From: Sphingobacterium litopenaei
Lineage (GTDB): Bacteria; Bacteroidota; Bacteroidia; Sphingobacteriales; Sphingobacteriaceae
NCBI RefSeq assembly: GCF_014692495.1
Contig: NZ_JACOIJ010000005.1
Location: forward strand, 62,001-126,000
Reading direction: 5' to 3'
DNA: 64,000 nt
Of the stretch, positions 9,170-17,433 are shown piece after piece. Below the pieces are notes generated by a model that saw only the letters and a program-made list of their open reading frames with translations, had not been told where the DNA came from and did no database searches. Numbering within the stretch: position 1 is the first letter of the stretch; the number at the start of each line of letters is the position of its first letter. Both the position numbers and the translations under genes were made by a program.

Positions 9170-11083
9170 CTATCTAGCCTGTTTAATTAACCATTGTACC
9201 AATTCATGAGCTGCCGAAAAGTTCTGAAAATCAGCAGGCAATTTGCGCCCATCCACATATTCGTTATACAACCATGGGTCACCGACTGCGAAAACAGTTC
9301 CTTTACCATATTTGGCCACAGCCATAAGCGTATCATTGCCATCTTGCACCAAAGCTTTCGCTGGCGCTGTGATCTGTATAGTGGAGATTTCCTTTAAATA
9401 TAGTTTGGAAGTTTTTTGAAAGATATCATTAGGGGTTAACAGTACTGCACCTTCCTCGAAATTTCGACCTTGCACTCTATTTCTGCTGTCCTGATTGAAC
9501 CTCATACCGAACTTAGTACTCAATAAGTTGATTTTATCCAAATCACAATTGCCCTGGTCATTTAATAAAAGAACCAAGACTCCACCTTTTTTTACCCAGT
9601 CCGCTAGAGACTTCGCTGTCTTTGCGTCCATATACTTAGGATTTTCGGTTTCCTTTTCTGTATCCGGATCCACAATGATGAAGATGTCTGAATTTTTAAG
9701 GTTTTTAGCTGTTGGAGCTTCTCTCAAGGTTGATAATTTAGCACCATAGGTTTCAAATACAGAGCCTAGAATATAAAAACCATTAAAATCATGTCCCTCC
9801 CACAAATAATGGTAAGGTCTTTTCAAACCTGGAACAAATTCTTTGTATTCATTATTGTAATAATTATCAAGTGTTACTCGAGGAGATTTAGCCGTCTGTT
9901 CCCTCTTTTGGAGCTTTTCAAATTCAATAGTTGCTAACATAAAAGGCCCGACACCTTTAGGATCATTGGAAATTACAGGTTCACTCATGTAATATTCAAA
10001 ACTACCATCACGGTAATTTTTGCTACCTCCTAATCCAGACACGGCAACGACCTTATTTAAATTGATTTGGGTGGGCGATACCTCCTCCACAAATTCTTTA
10101 ATTAATCCTGCGTGCGCATTCTCAAGATTGGTTAAATATTTTTTGTGTAAATATCCTTTTCGAAGGCCTTTTGCCATCGCATACGTAAACATGCTCGAAG
10201 CAGATGCTTCATGGTAGTTACCTTCTCTATCTGCTAAATCCACAATATCATACCATACGCCCAATTTGGGATCTTGATACTTTGCTACAGCCTCCATTGT
10301 CCGCTGCAAAATACCGATCAATTTTTCGTGGCCTGGATGACTTTTTGGAAAATTATCCAACACATCGACTAAAGCGAAAACAAACCAGCCCATACCTCTA
10401 GCCCAGAAATGCGGAGATAAACCCGTCTGTGGATTTGCCCAACGCTCTTTACGCGATTCATCCCATCCGTGATACAACAAACCTGTTTTTGGGTCTTTTG
10501 CATTCTTCTCCATCCACACAAATTGGTTAACAATATCATCATACAATTCAGGCTTCTCGAGCAATGAAGCGTATTCTGTCAGAAAAGGCTGTGCCATGTA
10601 TAAGCCATCCAACCACATTTGATATGGATAAATTTTCTTGTGCCAAAACCCTCCTTCCTTAGTTCGTGGGTGCTTTTCCATTTGTGCAAAAAGCTTATGA
10701 CAAGCATTTAAATACTTTTTGTCGCCTGTAGCTTTGAACAAAGCCAAAAGGACTTTTCCATTTTTTACATGATCAATATTGAATTCCTCGGGTGAGTAAT
10801 TCAGAATATTTCCTTCTTTGTCTACATACTTATCCATCCACTGTTTGACGAAATTAAAATATGCACCATTGGCTGTCGTTCGCCACACTTCCAACAGCCC
10901 CTCCAAAGGAACACCTAAATCGTACGTCCATTTCAGCCCCTTATTTGTGGAGAACTTCGATTCCACGACCACCTTCTCCATTGTGGTATTGGCCATTCGC
11001 TCGTAATATGGCATTTGTGCCATACTAATCGTCACACTTACCAATAAGAGCATTATTGCTACAAAAATTTTCTTCATATCCAT
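9170..11083 (-). CDS. unsaturated galacturonyl/rhamnogalacturonyl hydrolase (GH88/GH105 family) with C-terminal DUF4350-like domain
   Basis: The 637-residue protein has a signal peptide (MKKIFVAIMLLLVSVTISMA) and two parts. Residues about 25-390 form the GH105 alpha/alpha barrel: MWLDGLYMAQPFLTEYA, SPHFWARGMGWFVFALVD, YQDPKLGVWYDIVDL, EASASSMFTYAMAKG and GSFEYYMSEPVISNDPKG. The rest resembles a glutamine-amidotransferase-like/DUF4350 module (DIFIIVDPDTEK, LADWVKKGGVLVLLLND, VGDPWLYNEY), often fused to these enzymes with unknown role. It removes the unsaturated uronate left at oligomer ends by the lyases. The first ATG (11083) overlaps the GH28 stop as TAATG; a second Met two codons later is an alternative start. 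Confidence 0.92.
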   Translation of the reverse strand: MDMKKIFVAIMLLLVSVTISMAQMPYYERMANTTMEKVVVESKFSTNKGLKWTYDLGVPLEGLLEVWRTTANGAYFNFVKQWMDKYVDKEGNILNYSPEEFNIDHVKNGKVLLALFKATGDKKYLNACHKLFAQMEKHPRTKEGGFWHKKIYPYQMWLDGLYMAQPFLTEYASLLEKPELYDDIVNQFVWMEKNAKDPKTGLLYHGWDESRKERWANPQTGLSPHFWARGMGWFVFALVDVLDNFPKSHPGHEKLIGILQRTMEAVAKYQDPKLGVWYDIVDLADREGNYHEASASSMFTYAMAKGLRKGYLHKKYLTNLENAHAGLIKEFVEEVSPTQINLNKVVAVSGLGGSKNYRDGSFEYYMSEPVISNDPKGVGPFMLATIEFEKLQKREQTAKSPRVTLDNYYNNEYKEFVPGLKRPYHYLWEGHDFNGFYILGSVFETYGAKLSTLREAPTAKNLKNSDIFIIVDPDTEKETENPKYMDAKTAKSLADWVKKGGVLVLLLNDQGNCDLDKINLLSTKFGMRFNQDSRNRVQGRNFEEGAVLLTPNDIFQKTSKLYLKEISTIQITAPAKALVQDGNDTLMAVAKYGKGTVFAVGDPWLYNEYVDGRKLPADFQNFSAAHELVQWLIKQAR

Positions 11084-12759
11084 TACATTTTCAATGCTTT
11101 CGCATTCGCTCCACCTACAAATTCAGTTTTCTTTTTTACGCCTTTTAATTCAGTTCCCGTAGCACGGATGTTTTTACTTTCATCACCTGAAACACGGAAC
11201 AATAAATCCACCTCATTCATTGGCGTCAAATTCTCAAAACTGATATTTTCACTATCTGCGATCTGGACAAATGGGCTGCTGTTATCTGTATGTACCCGGA
11301 TATTTTTCAGATTGATATCAGAAGCCGAAATAATTTCTATCCCGTTTTTGGCGTCTATATTTATATTTTCTAAGGTTATGTTTTTGACATGCATTTCAGG
11401 AAGACCTCTAAAGAAAATTCCTTTATCGGCGCCACTTACATGGACATTTTTAATAGAAAAGTTTCGGAATTGAGGTGTTTCTTCAGTTACAGGAAGCTTT
11501 ACGACTTTCACTTCCTTTTTCTCATCCCCCAAAAGTGGAATAGGATCTACAGCCTCATAATACATATCAAAAAGAATGGCTTCTCCTGGAATACCAACCA
11601 TATTGATATTATTTATAAAAATATTTTCTACGACACCACCACGTCCTCTTTTTGTTTTGAAACGCAAACCAATATCCGTCCCGATAAAAGAACAATCTTC
11701 AACCCAAATATTACGCGCACCACCGCTCATTTCACTACCAATCACAAAACCACCGTGCGCATGATACACTACCGAACGGCGGATAATCACATTTTCGGTT
11801 GGCATACCGCGATCGCGTCCAGCTTTATCACGACCCGACTTGATACAGATACCATCATCACCTACATCAAACGTACAGTCCTCTACCAACACATTTTTAC
11901 AGGATTCTATATCTACACCATCGCCATTCTGTGCATACCAAGGATTACGCACCAGTACATCACGTAGCGTGACATCTTCACACATCAAGGGATGTAAATT
12001 CCACGCTGCAGAATTTTGTATGGTAACTCCTTCTATTAAAACTCTTTTACACGCCGTGAAAACCAACAAATTAGGTCTTAGGAAATCTTTGACATCCAGA
12101 AAGTCTTCTTTTGTAAGTCCAGGCTTAATGGTTCCTCCACGATTTTCTAAAGCACCTTTCATGGATCCTTCAGAAGGATACCAAATCTTCGCTTTCTCAT
12201 CCACTACGCCACCAGAAGAAACTAGTTTTTTCCATTGCGAATCCGTCATTTTATTACGCTTGACCATACGCCAAACTCCACCATTACCATCGATTACTCC
12301 TTTTCCAGTAATAGCTATATTTTCAAGATTTTTCCCTGAAATAGGATTTTGATTTCGCCAAGCAGGCTGACCTTCCCAATTGGATTCAACCAACTTATAA
12401 TCATCGAAGTTTTTTGAAAACAAAAGAATAGCCTCACGCGAAACATGCAAGTTGACATTGCTTTTCATTTCAATAGGGCCAGTAAGCCACAATCCAGCGG
12501 GAACAAATACTACACCACCACCGCGTTGATTGATAGCATTTATCGCTTTATTAATAGCCTCGGAATTCAAAAATTGTCCGTCGCCTTTTGCACCAAAATC
12601 TTTTATATTCACCGTATCGGCTCTAAAGGATGTTTTTTTAATCACGGGAAGAGACGGTTGTTGCGCTTGAACAATACTCGTTGTAGCAAAAAGCAAACTT
12701 AAAGTAGTACCTAAGGGCACTAAAAATTCTTTAGCAAATTTTCTAAGTAACATCATCAT
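11083..12759 (-). CDS. polygalacturonase, glycoside hydrolase family 28
   Basis: The 558-residue protein has a signal peptide ending near VQAQQ and a right-handed beta-helix. GH28 hallmarks are present: QNGDGVDIESCKNV (NxD), VGDDGICIKSGRD (GDD pair), HAHGGFVIGSEMSGG (catalytic-loop His) and RFKTKRGRGG, which corresponds to the RIK motif. The Pectate_lyase_3-like N-terminal segment is VNIKDFGAKGDGQFLNSEAI. It hydrolyses polygalacturonate or the galacturonate parts of rhamnogalacturonan. It is the first gene of the minus-strand operon; the 91-nt gap before it holds an inverted repeat and an operator half-site. Its stop overlaps the next start by one base, implying translational coupling. Confidence 0.94.
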   Translation of the reverse strand: MMMLLRKFAKEFLVPLGTTLSLLFATTSIVQAQQPSLPVIKKTSFRADTVNIKDFGAKGDGQFLNSEAINKAINAINQRGGGVVFVPAGLWLTGPIEMKSNVNLHVSREAILLFSKNFDDYKLVESNWEGQPAWRNQNPISGKNLENIAITGKGVIDGNGGVWRMVKRNKMTDSQWKKLVSSGGVVDEKAKIWYPSEGSMKGALENRGGTIKPGLTKEDFLDVKDFLRPNLLVFTACKRVLIEGVTIQNSAAWNLHPLMCEDVTLRDVLVRNPWYAQNGDGVDIESCKNVLVEDCTFDVGDDGICIKSGRDKAGRDRGMPTENVIIRRSVVYHAHGGFVIGSEMSGGARNIWVEDCSFIGTDIGLRFKTKRGRGGVVENIFINNINMVGIPGEAILFDMYYEAVDPIPLLGDEKKEVKVVKLPVTEETPQFRNFSIKNVHVSGADKGIFFRGLPEMHVKNITLENINIDAKNGIEIISASDINLKNIRVHTDNSSPFVQIADSENISFENLTPMNEVDLLFRVSGDESKNIRATGTELKGVKKKTEFVGGANAKALKM

Positions 12760-12780
12760 ATATTATATTTTGGTTATCGC

Positions 12781-12839
12781 TATCAACAATTTACGTTGAT
12801 AAAACTTTTAAAAAAAGTGTATTCTATGCAATCGTTGTC
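12781..12839. promoter_or_regulatory. inverted repeat and operator half-site upstream of the GH28 operon
   Basis: The 91-bp gap holds a perfect 7-bp inverted repeat, TATCAAC (12781-12787) and GTTGATA (12795-12801), and a separate AATCGTTGTC (12830-12839) that matches one half of the operator consensus seen at 13652 and 24206. These are plausible control sites for the operon that starts at 12759; no clear TAnnTTTG promoter was found. Confidence 0.4.
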
Positions 12840-12850
12840 TTCGTAAGGAC

Positions 12851-13588
12851 TTATTTCAAGTAGTCTTGTAAAGTTATTTTTTGTCTTTTTATTTCCTGAA
12901 CCACTAGCTCCGCTATCTTTTGTGCTCCTTGTTGATTCAAATGGGTATTATCTTGCACCCCGCTTGGATAATTGTGATCTCCCGCATCTAAATGAAGGAA
13001 TAATGATTTGGATTCTGCCTCTCCCATTTGACTTAGGAGCCTGTTAGTCAGACTTCGCAAATCAATACAAGGAACATTTAGCTTTCGCGCCAGGGAGCAC
13101 GCAATAGTTGCATATTCACCATGGGTCTCCTGCAATTGGCCCTGTTCAAACTTGCGTCGGGCAATAGGAGTTAGCAATATCGGCTTAGCCTGCTTGGACT
13201 GTACCAATTCTACATACTTCTGCAAATTAGCTTCAAATTCCTTTGGTGTCACCCCAACAGCTGGTTTATCAACTTTTTCATCGTTGTGTCCAAACTGTAT
13301 GAAGACATAATCACCTTTCTTTATATTCGCATAGACTTCTTTCCACAATCCCTCATTTTTAAATGATTTGGTGCTTCTACCATTTTTAGCGTGATTTCTT
13401 ACCAGCACATTATCCGTAAACATTTGGGCAAAGGGTACCCCCCAGCCTGTTTCAGGATATTTGTTGACTGCCTTAATCGCCATTGTCGAATCACCTATCA
13501 TCCAAACATTTATCTTCCTTTGCTCTAAAAAACTGAAAAATACGAAAGCCACCATAATAGCAATGGCGGTAATTAAAATGCTCTTCAT
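12851..13588 (-). CDS. rhamnogalacturonan acetylesterase, SGNH hydrolase (CE12)
   Basis: SGNH/GDSL esterase that removes acetyl groups from rhamnogalacturonan. Visible blocks: block I WMIGDSTMA (nucleophile Ser), the Gly region AKNGRSTKSF, block III FIQFGHNDEK (oxyanion Asn), and block V DNTHLNQQG (catalytic Asp/His). I place the start at the ATG at 13588, which gives a clean signal anchor MKSILITAIAIMVAFVFFSF; 16 more in-frame residues upstream look unnatural and overlap the regulatory gap. It lies upstream of the GH28 operon and diverges from the CE8 gene, with a LacI-like operator between them. Confidence 0.9.
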   Translation of the reverse strand: MKSILITAIAIMVAFVFFSFLEQRKINVWMIGDSTMAIKAVNKYPETGWGVPFAQMFTDNVLVRNHAKNGRSTKSFKNEGLWKEVYANIKKGDYVFIQFGHNDEKVDKPAVGVTPKEFEANLQKYVELVQSKQAKPILLTPIARRKFEQGQLQETHGEYATIACSLARKLNVPCIDLRSLTNRLLSQMGEAESKSLFLHLDAGDHNYPSGVQDNTHLNQQGAQKIAELVVQEIKRQKITLQDYLK

Positions 13589-13651
13589 ACGGGTTATTTT
13601 CAAGACACAATTTACCACCAAAATACTAGTATTCAATGGAATAAATACGGA

Positions 13652-13670
13652 AACGTTATCGAGAACGATT
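13652..13670. promoter_or_regulatory. LacI-like operator between CE12 and CE8 genes
   Basis: The 19-mer AACGTTATCGAGAACGATT is a near-palindrome with a central CG, as in LacI-family operators. It matches the site before susC (24206-24224) at all but four positions; the shared form is AACGWTAYCGASAACGWTT. It lies in the divergent promoter region, 63 bp from the CE12 start and 71 bp from the CE8 start. The binding protein is inferred to be the LacI regulator at 2514-3521. Confidence 0.6.
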
Positions 13671-13740
13671 GCATAAAATAGAGTTGATGTGCTAAGAGAT
13701 ATTTAGTATTCTTGTTTTAACCAATGAAAAATAAACTCCT

Positions 13741-14751
13741 ATGTACATTTCAAGAATATTATCTGTTTTAGTCGTTTTACTATCAGTAAGTTGTTTTACC
13801 ATTTGTGCTCAAACAATGGATAATAAATTTGAAATCGGCGTGAGCACCGATGGAACAGAAGATTTTACGACCATCCAGGATGCAATCAATGAAGTAAGAG
13901 ATTTTGCAGAATTTCCAGTGGTAATAAATATTCATCCTGGCACGTACATTGAGAAAGTGACTATTCCAATTCAAAAGAGAAATATCATTCTCCGCGGTCT
14001 AGATCGCGAAAACACTGTGATTCGCTACGATGATTATTCAGGCAAAAAGATGGAAAATAAAGATGTAAGCGGGCAGGAATTTCATACCACATATACGACT
14101 TATACCCTTCGCATAGCAGGTGATGATTGTACGGTAGAGAATCTAACAATTGAAAATACAGCAGGACGTGTAGGACAAGCCGTTGCATTACATACCGAAG
14201 GTGACCGCATCAAAGTGTTGAATTGTAATTTATTTGGAAATCAGGATACATTCTATCTTTCCAAAGCTGGCGTACGCGTGTTTGTAGATAACTGCTATAT
14301 CAAAGGAACAACAGACTTTATATTCGGTGCGACCACGGCTTATTTCCAGCATTGTACCATTGAAAGTCTTGTCAACTCTTATATTACGGCTGCCTCAACG
14401 ACTCAGCATGATGAATTTGGCTTTGTATTTTATAAATGTAATATAGTCGCTTCTGATAATAGCGTGAATAAAGTTTACTTGGGTAGACCATGGCGACCAT
14501 ATGCAAAAACAGTTTTTATGCAATGTAAACTAGGAAGTCACATTACGTCAGCAGGCTGGGATCCATGGGCAGGAGACAAAAATTTCCCAGATAAACATAA
14601 AACGGCTTACTATGCGGAATACAAAAATGATGGACCGGGCGCAGCCAACATCGACAAACGCATAGACTGGTCACACCAATTGACAGATGTGGAAGCGCAA
14701 AAATATACACTAGAAAACATCTTCAAAGATTGGAATCCACTAGCAAAATAA
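13741..14751 (+). CDS. pectin methylesterase, carbohydrate esterase family 8
   Basis: The 336-residue protein has a signal peptide (LVVLLSVSCFTICAQ). The CE8 beta-helix shows DGTEDFTTIQDAI at the N-terminus, the GNQDTFYL motif (catalytic Asp and Gln), TDFIFGATTAYFQHC (second catalytic Asp) and YLGRPWRPYAKTVF (substrate Arg/Trp). It demethylates homogalacturonan so that pectate lyases and polygalacturonase can act. It is divergently transcribed from the CE12 gene; an alpha/beta esterase gene follows after 7 nt. Confidence 0.94.
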   Translation: MYISRILSVLVVLLSVSCFTICAQTMDNKFEIGVSTDGTEDFTTIQDAINEVRDFAEFPVVINIHPGTYIEKVTIPIQKRNIILRGLDRENTVIRYDDYSGKKMENKDVSGQEFHTTYTTYTLRIAGDDCTVENLTIENTAGRVGQAVALHTEGDRIKVLNCNLFGNQDTFYLSKAGVRVFVDNCYIKGTTDFIFGATTAYFQHCTIESLVNSYITAASTTQHDEFGFVFYKCNIVASDNSVNKVYLGRPWRPYAKTVFMQCKLGSHITSAGWDPWAGDKNFPDKHKTAYYAEYKNDGPGAANIDKRIDWSHQLTDVEAQKYTLENIFKDWNPLAK

Positions 14752-14758
14752 CCTAGGC

Positions 14759-15696
14759 ATGAGCTTTAGTAAATTATTCGTCTTGCTTTTTGTATTCGTG
14801 CACTGTACTTCGGTTTTGTGGCGCAAAAGTCCATTCCACGAGATACTTCTTTCACTGTAAAAGGAACTTTTGAGAAAGAGAAGAAGAAATTTCCTCATAT
14901 TGAAATTGCTCTGGCAGATACCAACGATCTAAAGATTAAGAAGGATATCGTTTATAAAAATATAGCCCAACGAGAACTAACAGTTGATGTTTTTCAACCT
15001 TTAGCAGAAGGCAAAAATATTGGAATTTTACTGATTCATGGTGGAGGATGGAAAACAGGTGATAAGACACATATGCATGAGCTGGCCAAAGCCCTAGCAA
15101 AAAAAGGGTATACTTGCTTTGCTGTAGAATATAGGCTTTCGCTCGAAGCTAAATACCCAGCTGCTGTTGAAGATTTACAAGATGCCATTCGCTGGATAAA
15201 AAAAAATGTGACACAGTATGCTATTCATCCCAATAATATTATCTGTTTAGGAACCTCTTCTGGTGGACAACTCGCTTCTTTGATTGGGGTATTAAATAAG
15301 TCCCTTGCGACAAAAGCCAATAAAAGCACACTCAGTCCAAGTGTAAAAGCAGTAATAAATATAGATGGTCTATTGTCGTTTACCCATCCAGATGCCCAAG
15401 AAGGAACAATGGCTGCCGAATGGTTAGGTGGAGATTCTATTGAGGCAGCACAAAATTGGAAGCAAGCTTCCGCCCTTACTCACCTCTCCAAAAATTCTGC
15501 GCCTATGCTTTTTATAACCAGTGGCTTCAAACGATTCAGCGCAGGGAAGAATGATTTGATGCAGTACTACAAAAAATGGGGAATTTCATACGATGAATTA
15601 CATTTTGAACATTCACCGCATACTTTTTGGTATTTTCACCCGTGGTTTATTCCTACCGTAAATAAGATAGATGAGTTTATTTCAGGCTTAATATAA
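14759..15696 (+). pseudogene. alpha/beta hydrolase (carboxylesterase) with apparent frameshift inside its signal peptide
   Basis: The catalytic part is intact from GTG 14818 (292 residues): HGGGW oxyanion region (LLIHGGGWKTGDKTH), FAVEYRLSLEAKYPAAVEDL, the nucleophile elbow GTSSGGQ and a C-terminal His in HSPHTFWYF. It resembles BD-FAE-type esterases found in polysaccharide loci. The ATG at 14759, 7 nt after the CE8 stop, encodes a good signal peptide (MSFSKLFVLLFVFVHCTSV) but in a different frame. One extra T in the TTTT run at 14814-14817 would join it as ...SVFVAQKS, ending in a normal cleavage site. So this is either a real single-base deletion, a sequencing error, or a switchable run. 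Without the leader the GTG-started enzyme would stay cytosolic. Confidence 0.75.
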
Positions 15697-17424
15697 ATGT
15701 CCGACCAAACTATTCAAATAGACTTCAATATTATCATACACCAAACTTAAATCTCTTCCATTCGCATTCGGTTTGGTATGATCTAACCCCTTTGATTTTT
15801 CCCAATCATCTGGCATACCATCCCCATCTGTGTCTAAAGGCACAGTCTGCGTATTTAGTATTGGCCATCCGCCCACATCTGTTTGCGAATCAATAATACC
15901 TAAAAATCCTGTTTTTGAACCTTTATAAGTATAAGTACCATCTCGGACCTCATCGACAATTCGACTATCCACCGTATCACGTTTGTACGAGGCTCCTGAT
16001 TTTTCTAACACTGTTTGATAAGCCTGCTCCGCTGTAGGTTGCTCAGCAGCCCATATCGGTTCAAAAGGCTGATGCGCTTGTACCAACCTTTGATTAATCC
16101 CAGAACTAAAGACAACTCCTCCAGACCAATTTTGTTGTGAAATAGAGGTGTTTCCAAACACATAATTTCCTTCTACAAAAAACCTTCCATAACCCGGCGT
16201 ATAAGCGGCACCATTCTCTTTTGAAACTTCTAGAATACGGTTCTTTTTATTATCTGGTGTCGCTGGACCTGCTTTAAAGTAATTATTTACTATGTTATAC
16301 TCCCCATTTTCTCCTCCATAAATAGAGTTTCCGCACCAATTATACAATACGTTGAATCTAAAATCTACCACATCCTTTCCGACCGGACTAAGCCCACCTG
16401 TGCCAGGTCTGTTTCCACCATCAAATCGAGGGTTACGGCTATTGTGATGTGCCAATAAATTGAAGTAAAAAGAAGCTTTATGGCCTCCCCAAATACCACC
16501 ATAACCATGATCATCTTTTTCATGGAAAGATTTATTTAAGCTTTCGGCAAGCAAACAATATTGCATGGTGAAATTTTTGTTTGCATAGAATGAAGCACAT
16601 TCATCAATAGACCAGCTCATCGAGCAATGATCAATAATAATATTTTGGCGATAACGTCCCCAGATAGCGTCGGTTTCCTGCTGCGTTTCATCTCCTAATC
16701 GGAAGCGTAAGTAGCGTATTATCACGTTATCCGCTTCCAAATACACTTCATAATTTTGGATACAAATTCCGTCGCCTGGAGCTGACTGTCCTGCTATCGT
16801 TAAATCTCCATTACGAATGACTAAACGGCTTTGCAGTTTTATATTTCCAGAAATCTCAAAAATGACAATACGTTTTCCGCTTTGATTTATGGCATCGCGA
16901 AGACTTCCAGGACCGGAATCATTTAGATTAGTTACTTTGATAACTTTACCTCCTCTTCCTCCGCTGGTCATTTTTCCAAAACCTAAAGCCCCCGGAAAAG
17001 CCAACTCTTCTTCCCGTGGCAATCCATTGGTCATAAAATCGGTTACTGTCCAGCTGGAATATTGGTTTGAAGGTTTACTTTTTATAGCGCGAATACGCAC
17101 GTAATATTTCGTCTGCTGACTTAAATTATCAAAAGTATAGGTAGTATTGGTTACCATACTTGTAGAAGTGATAATTTCTGTAAAGGAATTGTTCAAAGAC
17201 AATTCTAACCTATATCCCTCCGCCCCTGAAACGACGTTCCATTTTAGCAAAGCAGAGGAAATGTACGGCTCTACCTGGATCCCTTGCGGGGCTGTCAATT
17301 CTTCTGTTGGAGGTTCTACATCACTCGTATTCGCACTCTTTGAACAATACACGAATAAAAATACCGTAGCTCCCAACAGCATTACAATCTTAACAGCATG
17401 GTAAAGCCGAACAAAATTCATCAT
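15688..17424 (-). CDS. pectate lyase family 1 lipoprotein with N-terminal fibronectin type III domain
   Basis: The 578-residue protein has a lipoprotein signal ending FLFVYC (Cys27), so it is likely surface or periplasmic. Residues about 45-130 form a fibronectin type III domain (ALLKWNVVSGAEGYRLEL, TKYYVRIRAIKS). The rest is a PL1-type parallel beta-helix: GFGKMTSGGRGGKVIKVTNL, GPGSLRDAI, VIIRYLRFRLGDE, NIIIDHCSMSWSIDE and NPRFDGGNRPG. It ends with a calcium-binding-like DTDGDGMPDDWEKSKGLD segment. It cleaves homogalacturonan by beta-elimination. It is the last gene of the susC-susD operon and its 3' end overlaps the convergent esterase gene by 9 bp. Confidence 0.9.
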   Translation of the reverse strand: MMNFVRLYHAVKIVMLLGATVFLFVYCSKSANTSDVEPPTEELTAPQGIQVEPYISSALLKWNVVSGAEGYRLELSLNNSFTEIITSTSMVTNTTYTFDNLSQQTKYYVRIRAIKSKPSNQYSSWTVTDFMTNGLPREEELAFPGALGFGKMTSGGRGGKVIKVTNLNDSGPGSLRDAINQSGKRIVIFEISGNIKLQSRLVIRNGDLTIAGQSAPGDGICIQNYEVYLEADNVIIRYLRFRLGDETQQETDAIWGRYRQNIIIDHCSMSWSIDECASFYANKNFTMQYCLLAESLNKSFHEKDDHGYGGIWGGHKASFYFNLLAHHNSRNPRFDGGNRPGTGGLSPVGKDVVDFRFNVLYNWCGNSIYGGENGEYNIVNNYFKAGPATPDNKKNRILEVSKENGAAYTPGYGRFFVEGNYVFGNTSISQQNWSGGVVFSSGINQRLVQAHQPFEPIWAAEQPTAEQAYQTVLEKSGASYKRDTVDSRIVDEVRDGTYTYKGSKTGFLGIIDSQTDVGGWPILNTQTVPLDTDGDGMPDDWEKSKGLDHTKPNANGRDLSLVYDNIEVYLNSLVGHLY

Positions 17425-17433
17425 TGTTTTATC

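Noticed and set aside
11389-11967. 192-codon plus-strand frame opposite the polygalacturonase gene
   Set aside because: It lies wholly antisense to the intact GH28 gene, has a biased His/Thr/Ile composition typical of a shadow of beta-helix codons, and no ribosome-binding site or neighbours.
14785-14830. programmed frameshifting as explanation for the split esterase
   Set aside because: No slippery heptamer of the usual X-XXY-YYZ form and no clear downstream pseudoknot were seen; a one-base change in the T run is simpler.
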